The notes below the pieces were generated by a model. The model made no database searches and was not told the DNA's origin. It was given only the letters and a program-made list of their open reading frames with translations. From Prostheceraeus crozeri (taxonomy: Eukaryota; Platyhelminthes; Polycladida; Euryleptidae), in contig CAJQUW010006799.1 in NCBI GenBank assembly GCA_907163375.1, positions 37,011-101,010 of the forward strand: a stretch of 64,000 bases of DNA, read 5' to 3'. This document shows, piece by piece, positions 45,470 through 56,881 of this stretch. Each line of letters starts with the position of its first letter. Position 1 is the stretch's first letter. A program made the position numbers and the translations under genes.

Positions 45470-46720
45470 AGACCAAACTAGGATGCATGGCGTTGAACTG
45501 ACTAAAATTGTCCATTCAAAGATCGCATTTTCGTGTCTACTATTCTGTGATATTTTTTTATTATTTTTATTTTCCCTCTTGTATTTTCTTTCTTTCCATT
45601 TTCTTTTTGATACTTTATTAATTTCTTTTTACTTTTTTCATTCTTCCTTGCATATTTCAGTATTATAATCTTACTCAGTTATTGCATTTTATTCAATTTT
45701 TGTATTGTACTTGGGTTAGCTTCATTGTATTAGCAGTATTATTATCACATTTTTGTTATGGTGTTGAATATGATTGAATTACTTAACTGAACTTTGACTT
45801 TGATTTACGCATCTTATGCTTCCGCTAGAGTACTTTCCGTGTTTGACTTTAGCTTCACTATTTGATCCGTGATTTTTCTGACGTAGCTACTATTGTCCTC
45901 TGAATCTTGTGTGCAATGTCAGCCAGTTTTGAGTCTTTGTCATGACGGTGTTTGCAACTGTCCACCTTGTGATTTCATTCAGTTCCGTGTACGCTCCAAT
46001 GGAAAACAGACGAAGCGCCGAGCAATCTGTCGTTTTCCTCACTACGCATAATTTGTGAATGGGCACCCAAAAAGCGGACAAGTAATTATCATAAATGCTG
46101 TCCATTTCAATCTTAGAGATGAAATATCTTTAAAAAATCAAGCAAGTGTAGCAAACAGACATCTTCAATTAAGACGTACTTACTATGATGGAGGATTTTT
46201 GCTCTTACTCATAATAATAATAAGCTGCTCTTACAAAAACGTTTTGAATTTAACCGTTCAAGCCTCTGCTTCCACGATTTTTAGGAATTTTGATGAGATC
46301 CACTTGGGATCTCTGAATCGGGATAAATGTGCTACTTGAAGTAGGCCTATAGCTGTATTCACAAAATCAAATATTCTGTTGATTTCCTTTGATTCTATAC
46401 AACTATTTGTCGTATATGCGATACTACTACTTATGAATTATAAGTAAATTTACGTCAGTGTATGTTCAGCTTTGAGATAAATGATAATCAAATGAATCAC
46501 ACGACACGAACTACCGTATTTGCAGCCATATACCTTGCCGTAGAGCTTGCATCCATATACTTTCAACTACTGTTGTTTTGCTTGACGAAAAATTTTTTGT
46601 CATTTTTTGTTTTCGTCAACAAAAACGAAAACAGAAGCTGTATAAAACGAAAACGATGACGAAAACTTTTTAACATCATCGTTTTCGTTTTGTGTCGATA
46701 AACGAGATAGTAGCCTACTC
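45470..46720. other. Spacer with CGAAAAC low-complexity palindrome
   Basis: GAAAACGAAAAC-type words around 46615-46655 are mirrored by TCGTTTTCGTTTT near 46677-46690. No gene is recognised apart from the repeated block at about 45980-46050. Confidence 0.4.
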
Positions 46721-46723
46721 AAG

Positions 46724-46915
46724 CAAGGAAAATAAAAATAAGCTCATAATGATAAGTATTATCTTTATCTCTTTCTATGACTCTATTCATAAGATGGCGT
46801 CATTTAGGAAAGGATTCTAAATAATCTCGCACGGAAAGGGAATTTTTATCATCGAAAGCGCTTAAGATAATGCTTATTATTATGAGTTTATTTCAATTTT
46901 CCTTGCCTAAATTCA
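46724..46915. mobile_element. MITE-like hairpin element, 192 bp
   Basis: Arms of about 40 bp (CAAGGAAAATAAAAATAAGC ... and CTTATTATTATGAGTTTATT ... CCTTG) are inverted around a centre that includes TCTTTATCTCTTTC. It is non-coding. The flanks do not give a clean target duplication. Confidence 0.55.
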
Positions 46916-47170
46916 GTGGAAGAAAGGGCTGTCTTAAAATTTTAAGATAGTACTGAAAAGAAATGGATGGACACCATCTATGTGTAATCTTAGTTCAGGT
47001 CTCAGACTGTGACAAACTACAAGTTGCTTACTGCGGTAGACCTACATACTTTAAGGGGAACCATTTCTGGCAGCATTTCATTCTGTGAGCTTCCCGCATC
47101 ATTAGTGCTATGCATAGAATTCTAGCATATACCAGAGCATCCTAGCAATCCTTGTACTAGTATATGTACA

Positions 47171-47262
47171 GTAACCTACTGTCTACGAGGAGTTACACGG
47201 TGAGAATCTCCGAGCCGAAGGCGAGGAGATTTCTGTGTAACTCCGAGTAGACAACTAGGTTA
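47171..47262. repeat. Hairpin P1 at the left edge of the decayed Crypton-like unit
   Basis: An imperfect 92-bp palindrome has arms GTAACCTACTGTCTACGAGG... and ...GTAGACAACTAGGTTAC. Its centre forms CTC-CGAG-CC-GAA-GG-CGAG-GAG. The paired arms carry G.A/A.G mismatches inside CGAG/CGAG and close on a GAA loop. The inner half aligns with hairpin P2 (48945-49036). Confidence 0.7.
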
Positions 47263-47619
47263 CTGATATGTAACCCACGAGAAGATATGAAATATGCCTA
47301 TGCCCAATCCGAGATCCAATACCATAGATCTATGTTGCGCTCTATAGATCCATTTTTATAGCAAACTTAGATATTTCAATGAAACACAAACTTAACAATA
47401 TCTTAAATATCATAGTGATTTCAGCGGAGACATACTTGAATTTGAATTGAGCGGAGAAATACAAATGGAAGTATATGATCATGGAAATCTAAGAATTCCA
47501 CAAGATAGGTCAAATAGTCTATTCTTTTATGAAATAGGAGAGGAAGAGCACGGTCATCAACTATGCAGTAGTGGACTTTAATGATGAGCTGTTTAACTTT
47601 GACGTTGATGAAAAGCAGT

Positions 47620-47960
47620 AGAAAAAGGCTACGATCAAATAAGAAAGGAATTGAAAGAATTCCAGACTCAATACTAAGACGATAGAAAAGTCGCGCTTTA
47701 CTTCAACTGATTCAAGCGAAGGCATGAATAATGGAAAGTGGCTCGTGACTACCAGAGTAAGGTATCAAGAGCACTGAATAAGGATTGCCTATCAAAAGAT
47801 GGAGATGAACTATCTGTTTGACTGCTTCTTCATAGAGCTCAAGAAACAAAATGGCGATCTGTATCCACTTCCTACATGGAAATCTTTTATGTTTTTTAAC
47901 AATATTATCTCAACTAAACGAAAGGACGATGATCGAAGGGTTCCATCTTAAATTGACGAC
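47620..47960 (+). pseudogene. Decayed Crypton/DUF3504-type recombinase N-terminus
   Basis: In one frame the plus strand shows RKVALYFN, stop, FKRRHE, stop, WKVARDYQ.... In the next it shows 'MNYLFDCFFIELKKQNGDLY' then 'PLPTWKSFMFFNNIIS'. These follow 'KEKWAIKLFRSWHSGWKVKL' and 'LNHCLKFFVADVRKVKGGKY'-'PAKSLKILFAMIQHYLN' of the intact protein at 49261 in the same order. The rest of the catalytic domain is not recognisable. It is a dead, 3'-lost relative of the neighbouring element. Confidence 0.55.
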
Positions 47961-48944
47961 CACCTCAACAGCACAAAGTAAGTCTTCATCACATTTATTC
48001 TTGCCATTTCAATATCTAAATTCTAAACTGCTGGATGGATTAAGGTGAACACGAATTGCATTTGCTCTAATTTATTTACCTACTCAGGCTAGAATTTTTT
48101 AACCTGCAAATAGTTCATTTTTGTGACATTTAGAAATTTATATCTATGCCTACATAACAAAACACATGCAAAGTCGCATGATAGCTGGAATGTATTTATG
48201 ATTCAATGAAATCATTGGCAAACGAGCAATAGTGCTTATATGAGTATCAAGTAGCGAAAATGAAATCAGTCATGTAAATATATAAAGTATGCATGTATAT
48301 TTTGTATATGCTGCCCACACAGAGAAAATTGCCTCTTTGTATTTATGTTTCTATAATAGTCCATAAGCATTTTTCATTCAACACCAAAAGCTTGAGCTAT
48401 TCAGTATATGGTGCAAGTCATTTAAGCAATATAAACTGGCAACGGAACGTATTCCATCTTTTATTTATATGCTTATTATTTCATTCCAAAATACAAATGG
48501 TAGGATCAATGGCATCAGATTATGATAGCAAATACTGTAATATATTTCTTGACTTTACTTCAATGACTGCAAGATACCATAAATTTCTTAACAATTCTAA
48601 TTGTTCTAATTCTTATAATTCTGTTTTAATTCCAGCTCCCCTTCGAATGATTGATCAATTGTGGTTGCACCACACAGTTGCCATCAAATGCAAATTTCAA
48701 TGCCGTGGACATACTTTACGTGGACAACAAGCAACAATTTTTCTAAGCAATGAGATCCAAGAGACGTGATACAGATGACATAGTACTAAAAATATACGTT
48801 CTGATATTCTGATACTATGCCTTCTTTCCAATGTTATAAAACATTACTACTTTGACATATCTATTGTCTTTTGGCCGGAGAAATATATAGTGAGAATTTT
48901 AAGTAGATATCAGGGTAATTAATCGTCAGAGTGGGTTACATATA

Positions 48945-49036
48945 TGATAAAGCACTGATTTGAGGAGGTAAACAGTGAGAATCTACGAGTGCGAAGCACG
49001 AGTAGATATCACTGTTTACCTTCCAAAATCAGTGCT
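48945..49036. repeat. Hairpin P2 between the two Crypton-like units
   Basis: A 92-bp palindrome (left arm ATGATAAAGCACTGATTTG..., right arm ...AATCAGTGCTTTGTCAT, about 88% paired) centres on CTA-CGAG-TGC-GAA-GCA-CGAG-TAG. It contains GCGAAGC, a sequence known to form an exceptionally stable DNA mini-hairpin. Its inner half matches P1, with compensated changes in the stem. Confidence 0.75.
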
Positions 49037-49260
49037 TTGTCATGATTTCTACTACGATGTATCATGGAAATCTAAAAAGTTAGATGTCCATACTACTACT
49101 TAGATTTCCATGGAAGCATACATAATAAAATCTATGTGCATCAAATTTTGAATATCATAAAATCTATGCATACCAGGAGATCATCTGGTCAATCAAATTT
49201 TGAATGGTAACTTGGTATGATTAGCAAAATCATTCATTCTAAAGCAAAGGATATTGAAGA

Positions 49261-50529
49261 ATGGGTGAAAGCAGTAGCAGCTCCTCTCGATTCGCAAGTA
49301 CATCTGCAAAAGAAATCGAAGATCATATGAAAGACGTAATACCATCAAATACAGAAGCAAAGGAGAAGTGGGCAATCAAACTCTTCCGATCATGGCATTC
49401 AGGGTGGAAAGTTAAGTTAAACGACGGAACGTTGAAAGTATTCAATGATTTAGATGATATGAGCAAATCAGATTTGAACCACTGTCTCAAGTTTTTTGTG
49501 GCGGATGTAAGAAAAGTCAAAGGAGGGAAATATCCAGCAAAGTCCCTGAAGATTCTATTTGCGATGATTCAACACTATCTAAATTACAAACTCAAAAAGG
49601 CGTGGTCATTGTTTCTAGACAGCGAGTTTTTAGAGGCCAGGCAGGTACTTGATGCCGAAATGAAAATGAGCGCCATCGAAGGAAACGTCACAAGAACGAA
49701 GCGAGCAGAAGCGATTACTAAAGACGACGAGAACGATTTGTGGAAAAATGGCTATTTAGGAGAAGACAATGCATGGAAATTGCAAAACACTTTTATTTTC
49801 ATGTCTGGATTAATCTGTGGACTGAGAGCATCGACCGAACATTACGAGATGAAGTACGGTGTCAACTTTTACATAGGAGAAAATCTTATTTACAAAGAAA
49901 CTGTCTCCAAAAGTAAGAACTTCGGGCTGAAACAAGCGCGTGTTGAGCCTAAGCTATTGACGATTACGCCAAATGAATCCCAACCAGAAAGATGCTTGGT
50001 AAGGTTATACCGAAAGTATATTGAACATAGACCGACGCACAAAGTTGGAGATCCACTTCATCTGGCTTGCATTCTGCATCCGAAGAGTAACGTATGGTAT
50101 AAGCAGCAAAGGCTGGGAATTCACTCCATCGAGCAAGTTGTTAAAAGAGTGATGTGTGGTGGATTGGGGAAAGAAGGCTTCTATTCCAATACCAGCCTGA
50201 GAAGGACAGCCAAAACACGGATGGTGGAGGCTAATATTCCTAGGGAACTTTACAAAAAATGGATTGGACATTTGTCAGACGCAGACGAAACATATATCAA
50301 AGAGGTACTCTTTCGTGAAAGAATTCAAGATTCACTATATGGATGCGTGAAGGAGCCGGCGCGAGAGGAAACCGCGAAAAAAGATGCTGACAAGAAGGTC
50401 GTAATACAAGTAATGACAGGTGATAAGACTGTTACAATCAGAGAGACAGTATCTGTTTTCTCTTTTACTTACCTACTTCATTTACCTATTCGATTTACCT
50501 CCTTATTCCATGTTTCAGTGGTTCCATGA
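49261..50529 (+). CDS. Crypton/DUF3504-type tyrosine recombinase
   Basis: This intact 422-residue frame starts at an ATG followed by a serine-rich leader. An N-terminal helical DNA-binding region (about 35-110) has 'WHSGWKVKLNDGTLKVF' and 'GGKYPAKSLKILFAMIQHYL'. The catalytic domain has 'GLRASTEH' (187-194, Arg189), 'QPERCLVRLYRKYIEHRP' (241-258), 'WYKQQRLG' (279-286), 'NTSLRRTAKTRM' (310-321, Arg314), 'WIGH' (334-337, His337) and a candidate nucleophile Tyr345. This order is that of Crypton and DUF3504 proteins. The usual histidine of the HxxR box (NHSLR) is threonine (Thr311). After about residue 395 the sequence turns hydrophobic, so the true end may be earlier or spliced. Hairpins lie on either side. 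Confidence 0.85.
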   Translation: MGESSSSSSRFASTSAKEIEDHMKDVIPSNTEAKEKWAIKLFRSWHSGWKVKLNDGTLKVFNDLDDMSKSDLNHCLKFFVADVRKVKGGKYPAKSLKILFAMIQHYLNYKLKKAWSLFLDSEFLEARQVLDAEMKMSAIEGNVTRTKRAEAITKDDENDLWKNGYLGEDNAWKLQNTFIFMSGLICGLRASTEHYEMKYGVNFYIGENLIYKETVSKSKNFGLKQARVEPKLLTITPNESQPERCLVRLYRKYIEHRPTHKVGDPLHLACILHPKSNVWYKQQRLGIHSIEQVVKRVMCGGLGKEGFYSNTSLRRTAKTRMVEANIPRELYKKWIGHLSDADETYIKEVLFRERIQDSLYGCVKEPAREETAKKDADKKVVIQVMTGDKTVTIRETVSVFSFTYLLHLPIRFTSLFHVSVVP

Positions 50530-50565
50530 TATAAAATGTTTGTTGAAACACTATGGTAGTTTTTA

Positions 50566-50604
50566 AAGTAAACAGTAAGAATCTATTCATAAAATAGCAT
50601 TTAC
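50566..50604. repeat. Degenerate hairpin P3 right of the recombinase gene
   Basis: AGTAAACAGTAAGAATCTAT followed by TCATAAAATAGCATTTAC repeats the left arm of P2 (GTAAACAGTGAGAATCTA) and keeps a shortened complementary right arm. The GAA-loop centre is lost. Confidence 0.5.
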
Positions 50605-50817
50605 CGACTGAGCAGAGTAGTAGAAATGAAAGTAATCTTGGTATATACTCGTACATAGAAATCCTAACTTATTCGCCTTAGTGACGAGCTATTCCTACTT
50701 TTGAGAATGCAAGTGAGAAAAGCGCTGACGCTGATGTGATGACTCGTAGGTTGCCACTGCGGCATTGCCTGGCTACCATCGGTTTCCTGCTTCGTGTGAA
50801 ACGGGTAAGAGTGATAT

Positions 50818-50910
50818 GACTGAGAGATCGAAGAAGGACCCATGGGACTACTTCATCTTCAAGAATAAAGTCACGAAATGCAAATAATGTTCATTCATGA
50901 GAAAAGATCA
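50818..50910 (+). pseudogene. Possible BED zinc-finger remnant
   Basis: The plus strand reads TERSKKDPWDYFIFKNKVTK then C-K-stop-C-S-F. The W-x-Y-F followed by a CxxC pair is the start of a BED finger as found in hAT transposases. No histidines or transposase follow, and the second cysteine comes after a stop. Confidence 0.25.
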
Positions 50911-50919
50911 AAGTGGTGT

Positions 50920-52785
50920 CATTACTTTGGCAGAAGAAACATACATACGGGACCGCGCCTCGAAAGGGAGCCACTATTCCGGTTCAACAATACCTTGCTG
51001 TGACAGTTATTGCATTCACTTCTTGGCAGTAGGCTTCGGTGATTTCAATAAAGTTGGCAACATAAAGTTGGCAACAATCGATTCATTGTACATTATTTTC
51101 TTTTCATCAATTGAGATTACCTTTGTAGAATTGACAAATTTCGTTTACCGGTACAATAATCATGCTTGCTTTGTACTCTATGCATGTATAATCATTCCTT
51201 ACTCAAGCTGCAAATATTGGAAATATCATGCCAGTAACTGAGAAACATTATTTATATAATATTTGTAAACCGTAATGTAAAACGTAAATGAAGGTAATTT
51301 TTCAAATATACTTGAAACCCTACTCTATCTATGAAATATTAGAAAATGTGAAAACGAAAAGTTGTGATAAAAATTATACGATAACAAAACCTAAGCGAAC
51401 TCGAAAATGTCATACCAGATCATTCTAGCAGGTTAGCAACTTAGTTTCACGAATTTCACACGAATTTCAGAGATAAAGATATGAATGAAAGAGCGTTAAA
51501 GTCTACATGTATTTGTATAAAGGATTGGTAATCGAAATGTTCTTAACAACTAAATTAGAAACATTTATGAAGATTGTGACCATATTAAGTTTGAAGTTCA
51601 AAATCATCAGGACATGTGCAATTGTGCATACTTCGAAGGCAGCATTTTAGGAATACGAACTACTCTAATCATGAGCTCAACTGCAGATCTAGTTCAAATA
51701 TTGTGTTTGTCAATTTCATTTTTGCGTCAATTCCGTGAGTTTTTGGAGGTTAACAAATTGCTGTGGTGATAGATCTGGTTGTGCGCTGATATTGACTTAC
51801 GAATGAGTCACCTTCCCAACTTCTCGAGTATGAATTCTTCATTAATTTTGTAAACTTGTGCTCCTGTATGTATACATTAGCGTAAGAGATGCTGTTACCT
51901 TGATGTGACAGAATTTCAAGATTATCTTTCATAACCTTATGTCATAATAACCGAAGATACGTAGGCATACGCTAAATTGCATCAGCGCTTTTAAAGTCAT
52001 TCACGTATTGCACTTAGTTGTGTATCCATTTGAGTAGCAGCTTCTATAACATTATATGCAATTGATAATATACCCGTATATAAAATGATGATATGTATCC
52101 ATAGGGGAGCGAGTGTCAACAGTGCGCTCGCTTCGCACTTGAAATCGACTCTGATCTGACTAAGTCTGCTACATTCTCGATACTACATGTCTAACTTCAA
52201 AACAGACTTCGTTTTCCTCTATGTAATCATATCCATACCGCATCTCCACGCTTTCAATTATTGCTTTCCAGAGGGTTTGTTAAGTACAATGCTGTTCGAC
52301 GAACACTGATGTCTGGCTGTACTTGACGAGGTTTGACATTTCTGTTGCGATTAGTCCCTATTTTTTGCAAATATAAAATAATCAATATCTCAAATATCTT
52401 CTTGTGCCATCGAATAACATTCAGTTGCCAAAACGTGTTTATTGAATCCATCCCCCACGCCGACATCACTGTGAAATATAGGCTTCAAAATACTTCACTT
52501 TACTCTATTCATGTATAGCACCTTCACATCTATCAAAGGCAGAACAATGCGCTAAATTCAAGGTGATGACAAGTAATTTGAATTAACATTTGATGTGTAT
52601 ATCATGGTGAAACAGAAAATGCACACACCTCTGACCCCATTCTGGTGACAATGTAAAAGAAAGTAAAATTGAATAGGCACACTCTTCATGCTTAAACGAG
52701 TGAAGTTAGTTGAACTTCAGACGGTTGACGGGACTAGTTTGTATACTAAATGTTCAACATGAATGCTGAGTAGAAACATTACATC
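50920..52785. other. Spacer, no gene recognised
   Basis: Scattered short frames only. The segment 52095-52140 is locally GC-richer (GGGGAGCGAGTGTC) without an identifiable feature. Confidence 0.4.
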
Positions 52786-53197
52786 CAGTGTTGCCACCCC
52801 GGAGGGATTGTATCTCAGCGGAGATATGTTTTAGAAGATGACAAGATCACACAGACAAACCGAACACAATTGAAAATTGGCAGTATCTTGGCAAAGTTAT
52901 CAATGACTTTAAGAGCACTGTCAATATCGATGCTTGGGTACATACTGACCACATCCAACGAAAAGAAAACGAAATCATCATCACAAGAAATACTGCGTAG
53001 GTTAATGATCAAATCAGAAATGTTGTTCAAATGAGCCGCGGTATAAGAATTACAAGTTCATTTAAAATTTGACTACAAATCCAATCTATTTTTCGGTGCG
53101 TGCGTTAGTCGCAGATGCTATGGGTCTCAGAGATATTTCATATCGGAGATATTTTTTGTGGTGGAGATTTTTTCCATTTTCGAGAGTGGCAACATTG
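52786..53197. mobile_element. Short TIR element (GTTGCCAC ends) carrying a Penelope RT fragment
   Basis: The ends read inward CAGTGTTGCCACCC and CAATGTTGCCACTCTC. Both subterminal regions contain GGAGATAT words. The flanks share only TACAT, so the target duplication is uncertain. Inside, 52815-53030 on the minus strand reads 'FVFFSLDVVSMYPSIDIDSA' then 'LKVI', a Penelope-type RT segment (the F-x-x-x-D-V motif). Confidence 0.5.
52815..53030 (-). pseudogene. Penelope-like RT fragment
   Basis: About 70 codons surround 'DVVSMYPSIDID', the first catalytic-aspartate region of Penelope-type RTs. The downstream YxDD region is absent. It is isolated from other Penelope sequence and enclosed by the inverted ends at 52786 and 53197. 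Confidence 0.6.
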
Positions 53198-53199
53198 CT

Positions 53200-55242
53200 A
53201 CATGGTTAGTCGGTATTTTCATCAAAGTGTTTTTAAGATTTTTTTACGAATTTGAGATAACTTCCCTGGTTTTCGCGAGAGTGTCCTACAACTTCAAACA
53301 AGCAATATACTTATGTTTCACTGTGAGTTTTGTCTAATCTTTTTTCACAAAAGGTCGCATCTCCATGAGCAGTGATTATCGCTTCTTATAATGTTTTCAT
53401 TACCAACACTTGCTATTTGCGGAAGCAATCATTAACATACGTATATGGTGCAGTTTAAGCATACAATTTAAAAGTGCGATCGCGTAACTGGTTAATTCGC
53501 AAGTCAACTAATAATTCATTTGATCTTAGAGATGCTGTTAATAAGTTAATTTACAATATATTTTCTTCATATTTTGCCGCTCATCTTGACAATGTTTGTT
53601 AATTTCTGAAGCTGTAAAGAAATCCGGTTATTATGCAATCAGGCTACGCTACACCACAGATTCATTTGGATTCATTTGCGTGTGGGTTAGTCTAGGGCGG
53701 ACATAAACCCAGCCATGGTATGCAATGGCAGCAAGTGACATAAATGACATAGATATTCGTCTCTCTTTGGCTTGTGTGATTGGCCGAGCGTGCGCATTGA
53801 AGAAGTAGCTCGTATCGGCGAACACACGAGACTCAGCAGTGAAGATTGCAGCCACGACTGTCAAGTGAAAAGTGCATATCTTTAACTCAATTTTTCTTAG
53901 TGATAGAATTCGTCAAAAGGAAATATTATTTACACCGTTCGACTTTTCACAATATAAATTCACTGACTGCGTGCGTTTAATGTGGTGCCCATCTTCTGTT
54001 TCGTCAGAATTTAGACATGAACTTGCATTGCGTTCAATGGAAAATTGATCTTCTTGCCTCTCGAGATCAGTTCTGGTCGTGACCATCAGTATTGAAGAAA
54101 GTCATCTCCAGACCCAAACACAGCGACAAGTCAATTTATCTCTGTGCCGTAGACATAGTATTTAAAAATAAGCACCTTAAAAAGCAGGTTTTTTAACACT
54201 AGTTGTAAATATGATTGTACACTTTTATTTCTGAATATGTTTTTAAACCGTGCTTTTAAACATGGTTTTTCATAACCGTGATTTTCAGCATGTTTTAGAC
54301 AGTATTTCAGAACATCCTTTTGAATACGTCATGGCTTCGGCTTGAATACGTCAAGCACATTGATGCTCTTTTCAAAGCGACAGTAGATCAAGACTAGTGA
54401 ACTAATAATCCCACTGTCTATGCATGGCTTGCTAGAGAGGCGAATACGAAGGCTTAGATTACTTTCAAAAAATTAGTGTCTTTCAACAAGTATAAGCAGT
54501 ATGATATAAAGATATGAATAACGTGTCATCGACATTACAGTTGCTTTTATCACACATCATAGCAGCTTTCGAGTTACCGACATATTCAATAGATTATTCA
54601 ATTGAAAACAAGCGATCTCAGAAGGCTGGAAAAAGCATGAAATCTAACCCTAATCCTGATATTGTAGAGACACATTACTTTGCTTTCCATGAAAATTGGA
54701 AACTATTGCTTCAATAACGGAAGATTGAATAATAAGAACATGAAATGAATTTGTCAATGACATCAGTCTATTGGCATTAAAGTTGCGATTAAGAATCGTG
54801 CGATTATTCTATTATTAGATATTCGAAACTACACACTACACTGATCATGCGTTAGAAGTTGTTGGAATCAAATATTTTATCAATGATAATGAATGTAAGA
54901 TAGAAAACTTGTTCTCTGTACACTTCACAACCAAATCAAAAGTAGCAACTTATCTCAAATCCGCAATCAGCAATAACATGTTTCGAGACTACATCTTTTT
55001 TGTAATTGTATGATCATTCTTGGAATCACTTTGTGATACAGTTCGAAATCGTTCACTTTATTGGATTGACTGATGACATAAGGTGCTAGACACCGAAAAG
55101 CGTTGAATTCGATCAAATTCGTTTCCTTGTTAAGCAACAGAAAACGATTTGTCAATAACTGGTCACCTATGTTCACAACTGTTAATTACGAATCTATATC
55201 TGGCACTGCAACTTGTTTCATTGATGTGTTCTTTCATTTCAG
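53200..55242. other. Spacer or intron upstream of the zinc-finger exon
   Basis: It ends in the acceptor TGTTCTTTCATTTCAG at 55242. Earlier exons of the zinc-finger gene should lie here or further left. The 67-codon frame at 54514-54717 begins with an ATG but shows no donor in the right place. Confidence 0.4.
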
Positions 55243-56294
55243 ATCCAACTCGACCCTTCATATGCGACATTTGTGAGAAGACATTTAAGAAAAGATCTAA
55301 CCTTACTGATCACAAACGAAGACATCTCAATACTCGGTTTGTTACTTGTGAGTTATGCGGTAAACAATTTACGGAGAAATCCAACTTGAAGAAGCACTAC
55401 CGTCTGCACAGTGGTGAAAGACCCTTTGTATGCGAACTTTGTGGATGTACTTTCACGCAAAAAGCTCATTTGCAAGAACACATGCTATTGCACTCCGGTG
55501 AAAAACCTTTTAAGTGTGAAATATGTGGCCAACAATTTCGACGTCGCTATGTTTTGAATCAACACAGGATGAGCCATGGCGTGAACGCTCCATACTCATG
55601 TGAACTGTGTAGCAAAAAGTTCCTTTTCCGTCGATCTCTGATGCAGCACTCTCGTTTTCACAGTACAGAAAACACATATTTTTGTAAGGAATGTCATGAA
55701 GTTTTCCCTCGGTTTTCGTTACTGAGGCAACACCAGACTATCCATTCGAAAGAGCAGGGTGAGGTAGAAATCGAGCAGAAGGAAAGAAGAGAAGAGCGAA
55801 AGTTGCCTCTGCGACATAGGCCAGTCAATGAAAGAACGTATCGATGCGAACTATGTGCAAAGATGTTTACAACGTGGTCTTGGTTGCAACGACATATACA
55901 AATTCATACTAGAGTTCATCACAACAAGAAATATTCTTGTGAGTTCTGTGGCAAGGAATTTGGACATCGGCAACACTGGCGTCAGCATCTTAGAATACAT
56001 ACTAATGAGCGCCCCTATGTCTGCGAAAGTTGTGGCAAAGCATTTAATCAGAATGCTCATTTGAAACAACATTATTTATTACACACGGGAGAAAGGCCAT
56101 TTGGATGTACAATGTGTAGTAAGACGTTTACACAACGTGGACATTTGACTTTACACATGAGATCCCACACCCAAGAGAAGCCTTACGAATGTGACTTTTG
56201 TGGTCAAGCTTTCATAGATATGACAACTATGCGCAAGCATCAAGTAAAGCGACATCCGCCAAAGATAGAGTTGGAAGAAACCATGAACAGTTGA
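55243..56294 (+). CDS. C2H2 zinc-finger protein, terminal exon with 11 fingers
   Basis: The exon starts in phase 1 after a strong acceptor and encodes about 350 residues. Six tandem C2H2 fingers (first 'FICDICEKTFKKRSNLTDHK', sixth 'FCKECHEVFPRFSLLRQHQ') are followed by a charged linker of about 30 residues (EQGEVEIEQKERREERK...). Five more fingers end at 'YECDFCGQAFIDMTTMRKHQ'. Several linkers are of the TGERPF/SGEKPF type, indicating sequence-specific DNA binding in the nucleus. The N-terminal part lies on upstream exons not identified here. The stop at 56292 is followed by no close AATAAA. There are no frame breaks, so it is probably a live host gene. Confidence 0.88.
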
Positions 56295-56299
56295 GACTT

Positions 56300-56737
56300 C
56301 GTTATTATTCAAGTGCTTGGTTGGTATGACTTTGCACTTTTGAGTATTCAATTTGTTTCAATTGATGATATTTTTTTGACAAGTTAGTCCTTTTGAGGTA
56401 TTTGTTTGTTATTGTTCTTTTGACAATATACACGTTTTTCCGCATGCATTATCGACTTGTTCTAAAGACAGGAGTATAATGTTATGATATTTCACTGCGA
56501 ATTCCACCTAAATTATCAATAATTTAGCTTGACTTCCATCTGATGCATTGATTTGTTTATAAAGGGTATCGAAAGTAGCTGTTTTCTGTATGAAAGGACA
56601 ATAGAGGTATACTGATAGGGCAGATATCTGATCACTATGTTCTGTGTCTTGCACACGCCGTGTTCATCTTTGATTTCTTGGCCGCCTACGCCATTCAGGC
56701 TAGTATGCTGACATATTGAAAGACTAAAACGATAATA
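56300..56737. other. 3' flank of the zinc-finger exon
   Basis: AT-rich, probably including the 3' UTR. No other feature seen. Confidence 0.4.
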
Positions 56738-56881
56738 TACTGCCTGACATAAAAAATGCTCCACTCAAATATATGAACTTTACTCCACTCACACTAAGAT
56801 AGCATTTTATATAAAACATTATATTTGAATAAATGGGAGACATTAGTACCGAGTATGTCCTCCCCGCACTGAAATGCAGCT

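Noticed and set aside
48293-48769. 158-codon frame between hairpins P1 and P2
   Set aside because: No similarity to the recombinase C-terminus and no recognisable domain; possibly degenerate element sequence but not supported.
53649-53864. 71-codon minus-strand frame with a signal-like N-terminus
   Set aside because: No family match and no splice signals; the sequence is not distinct from the spacer.
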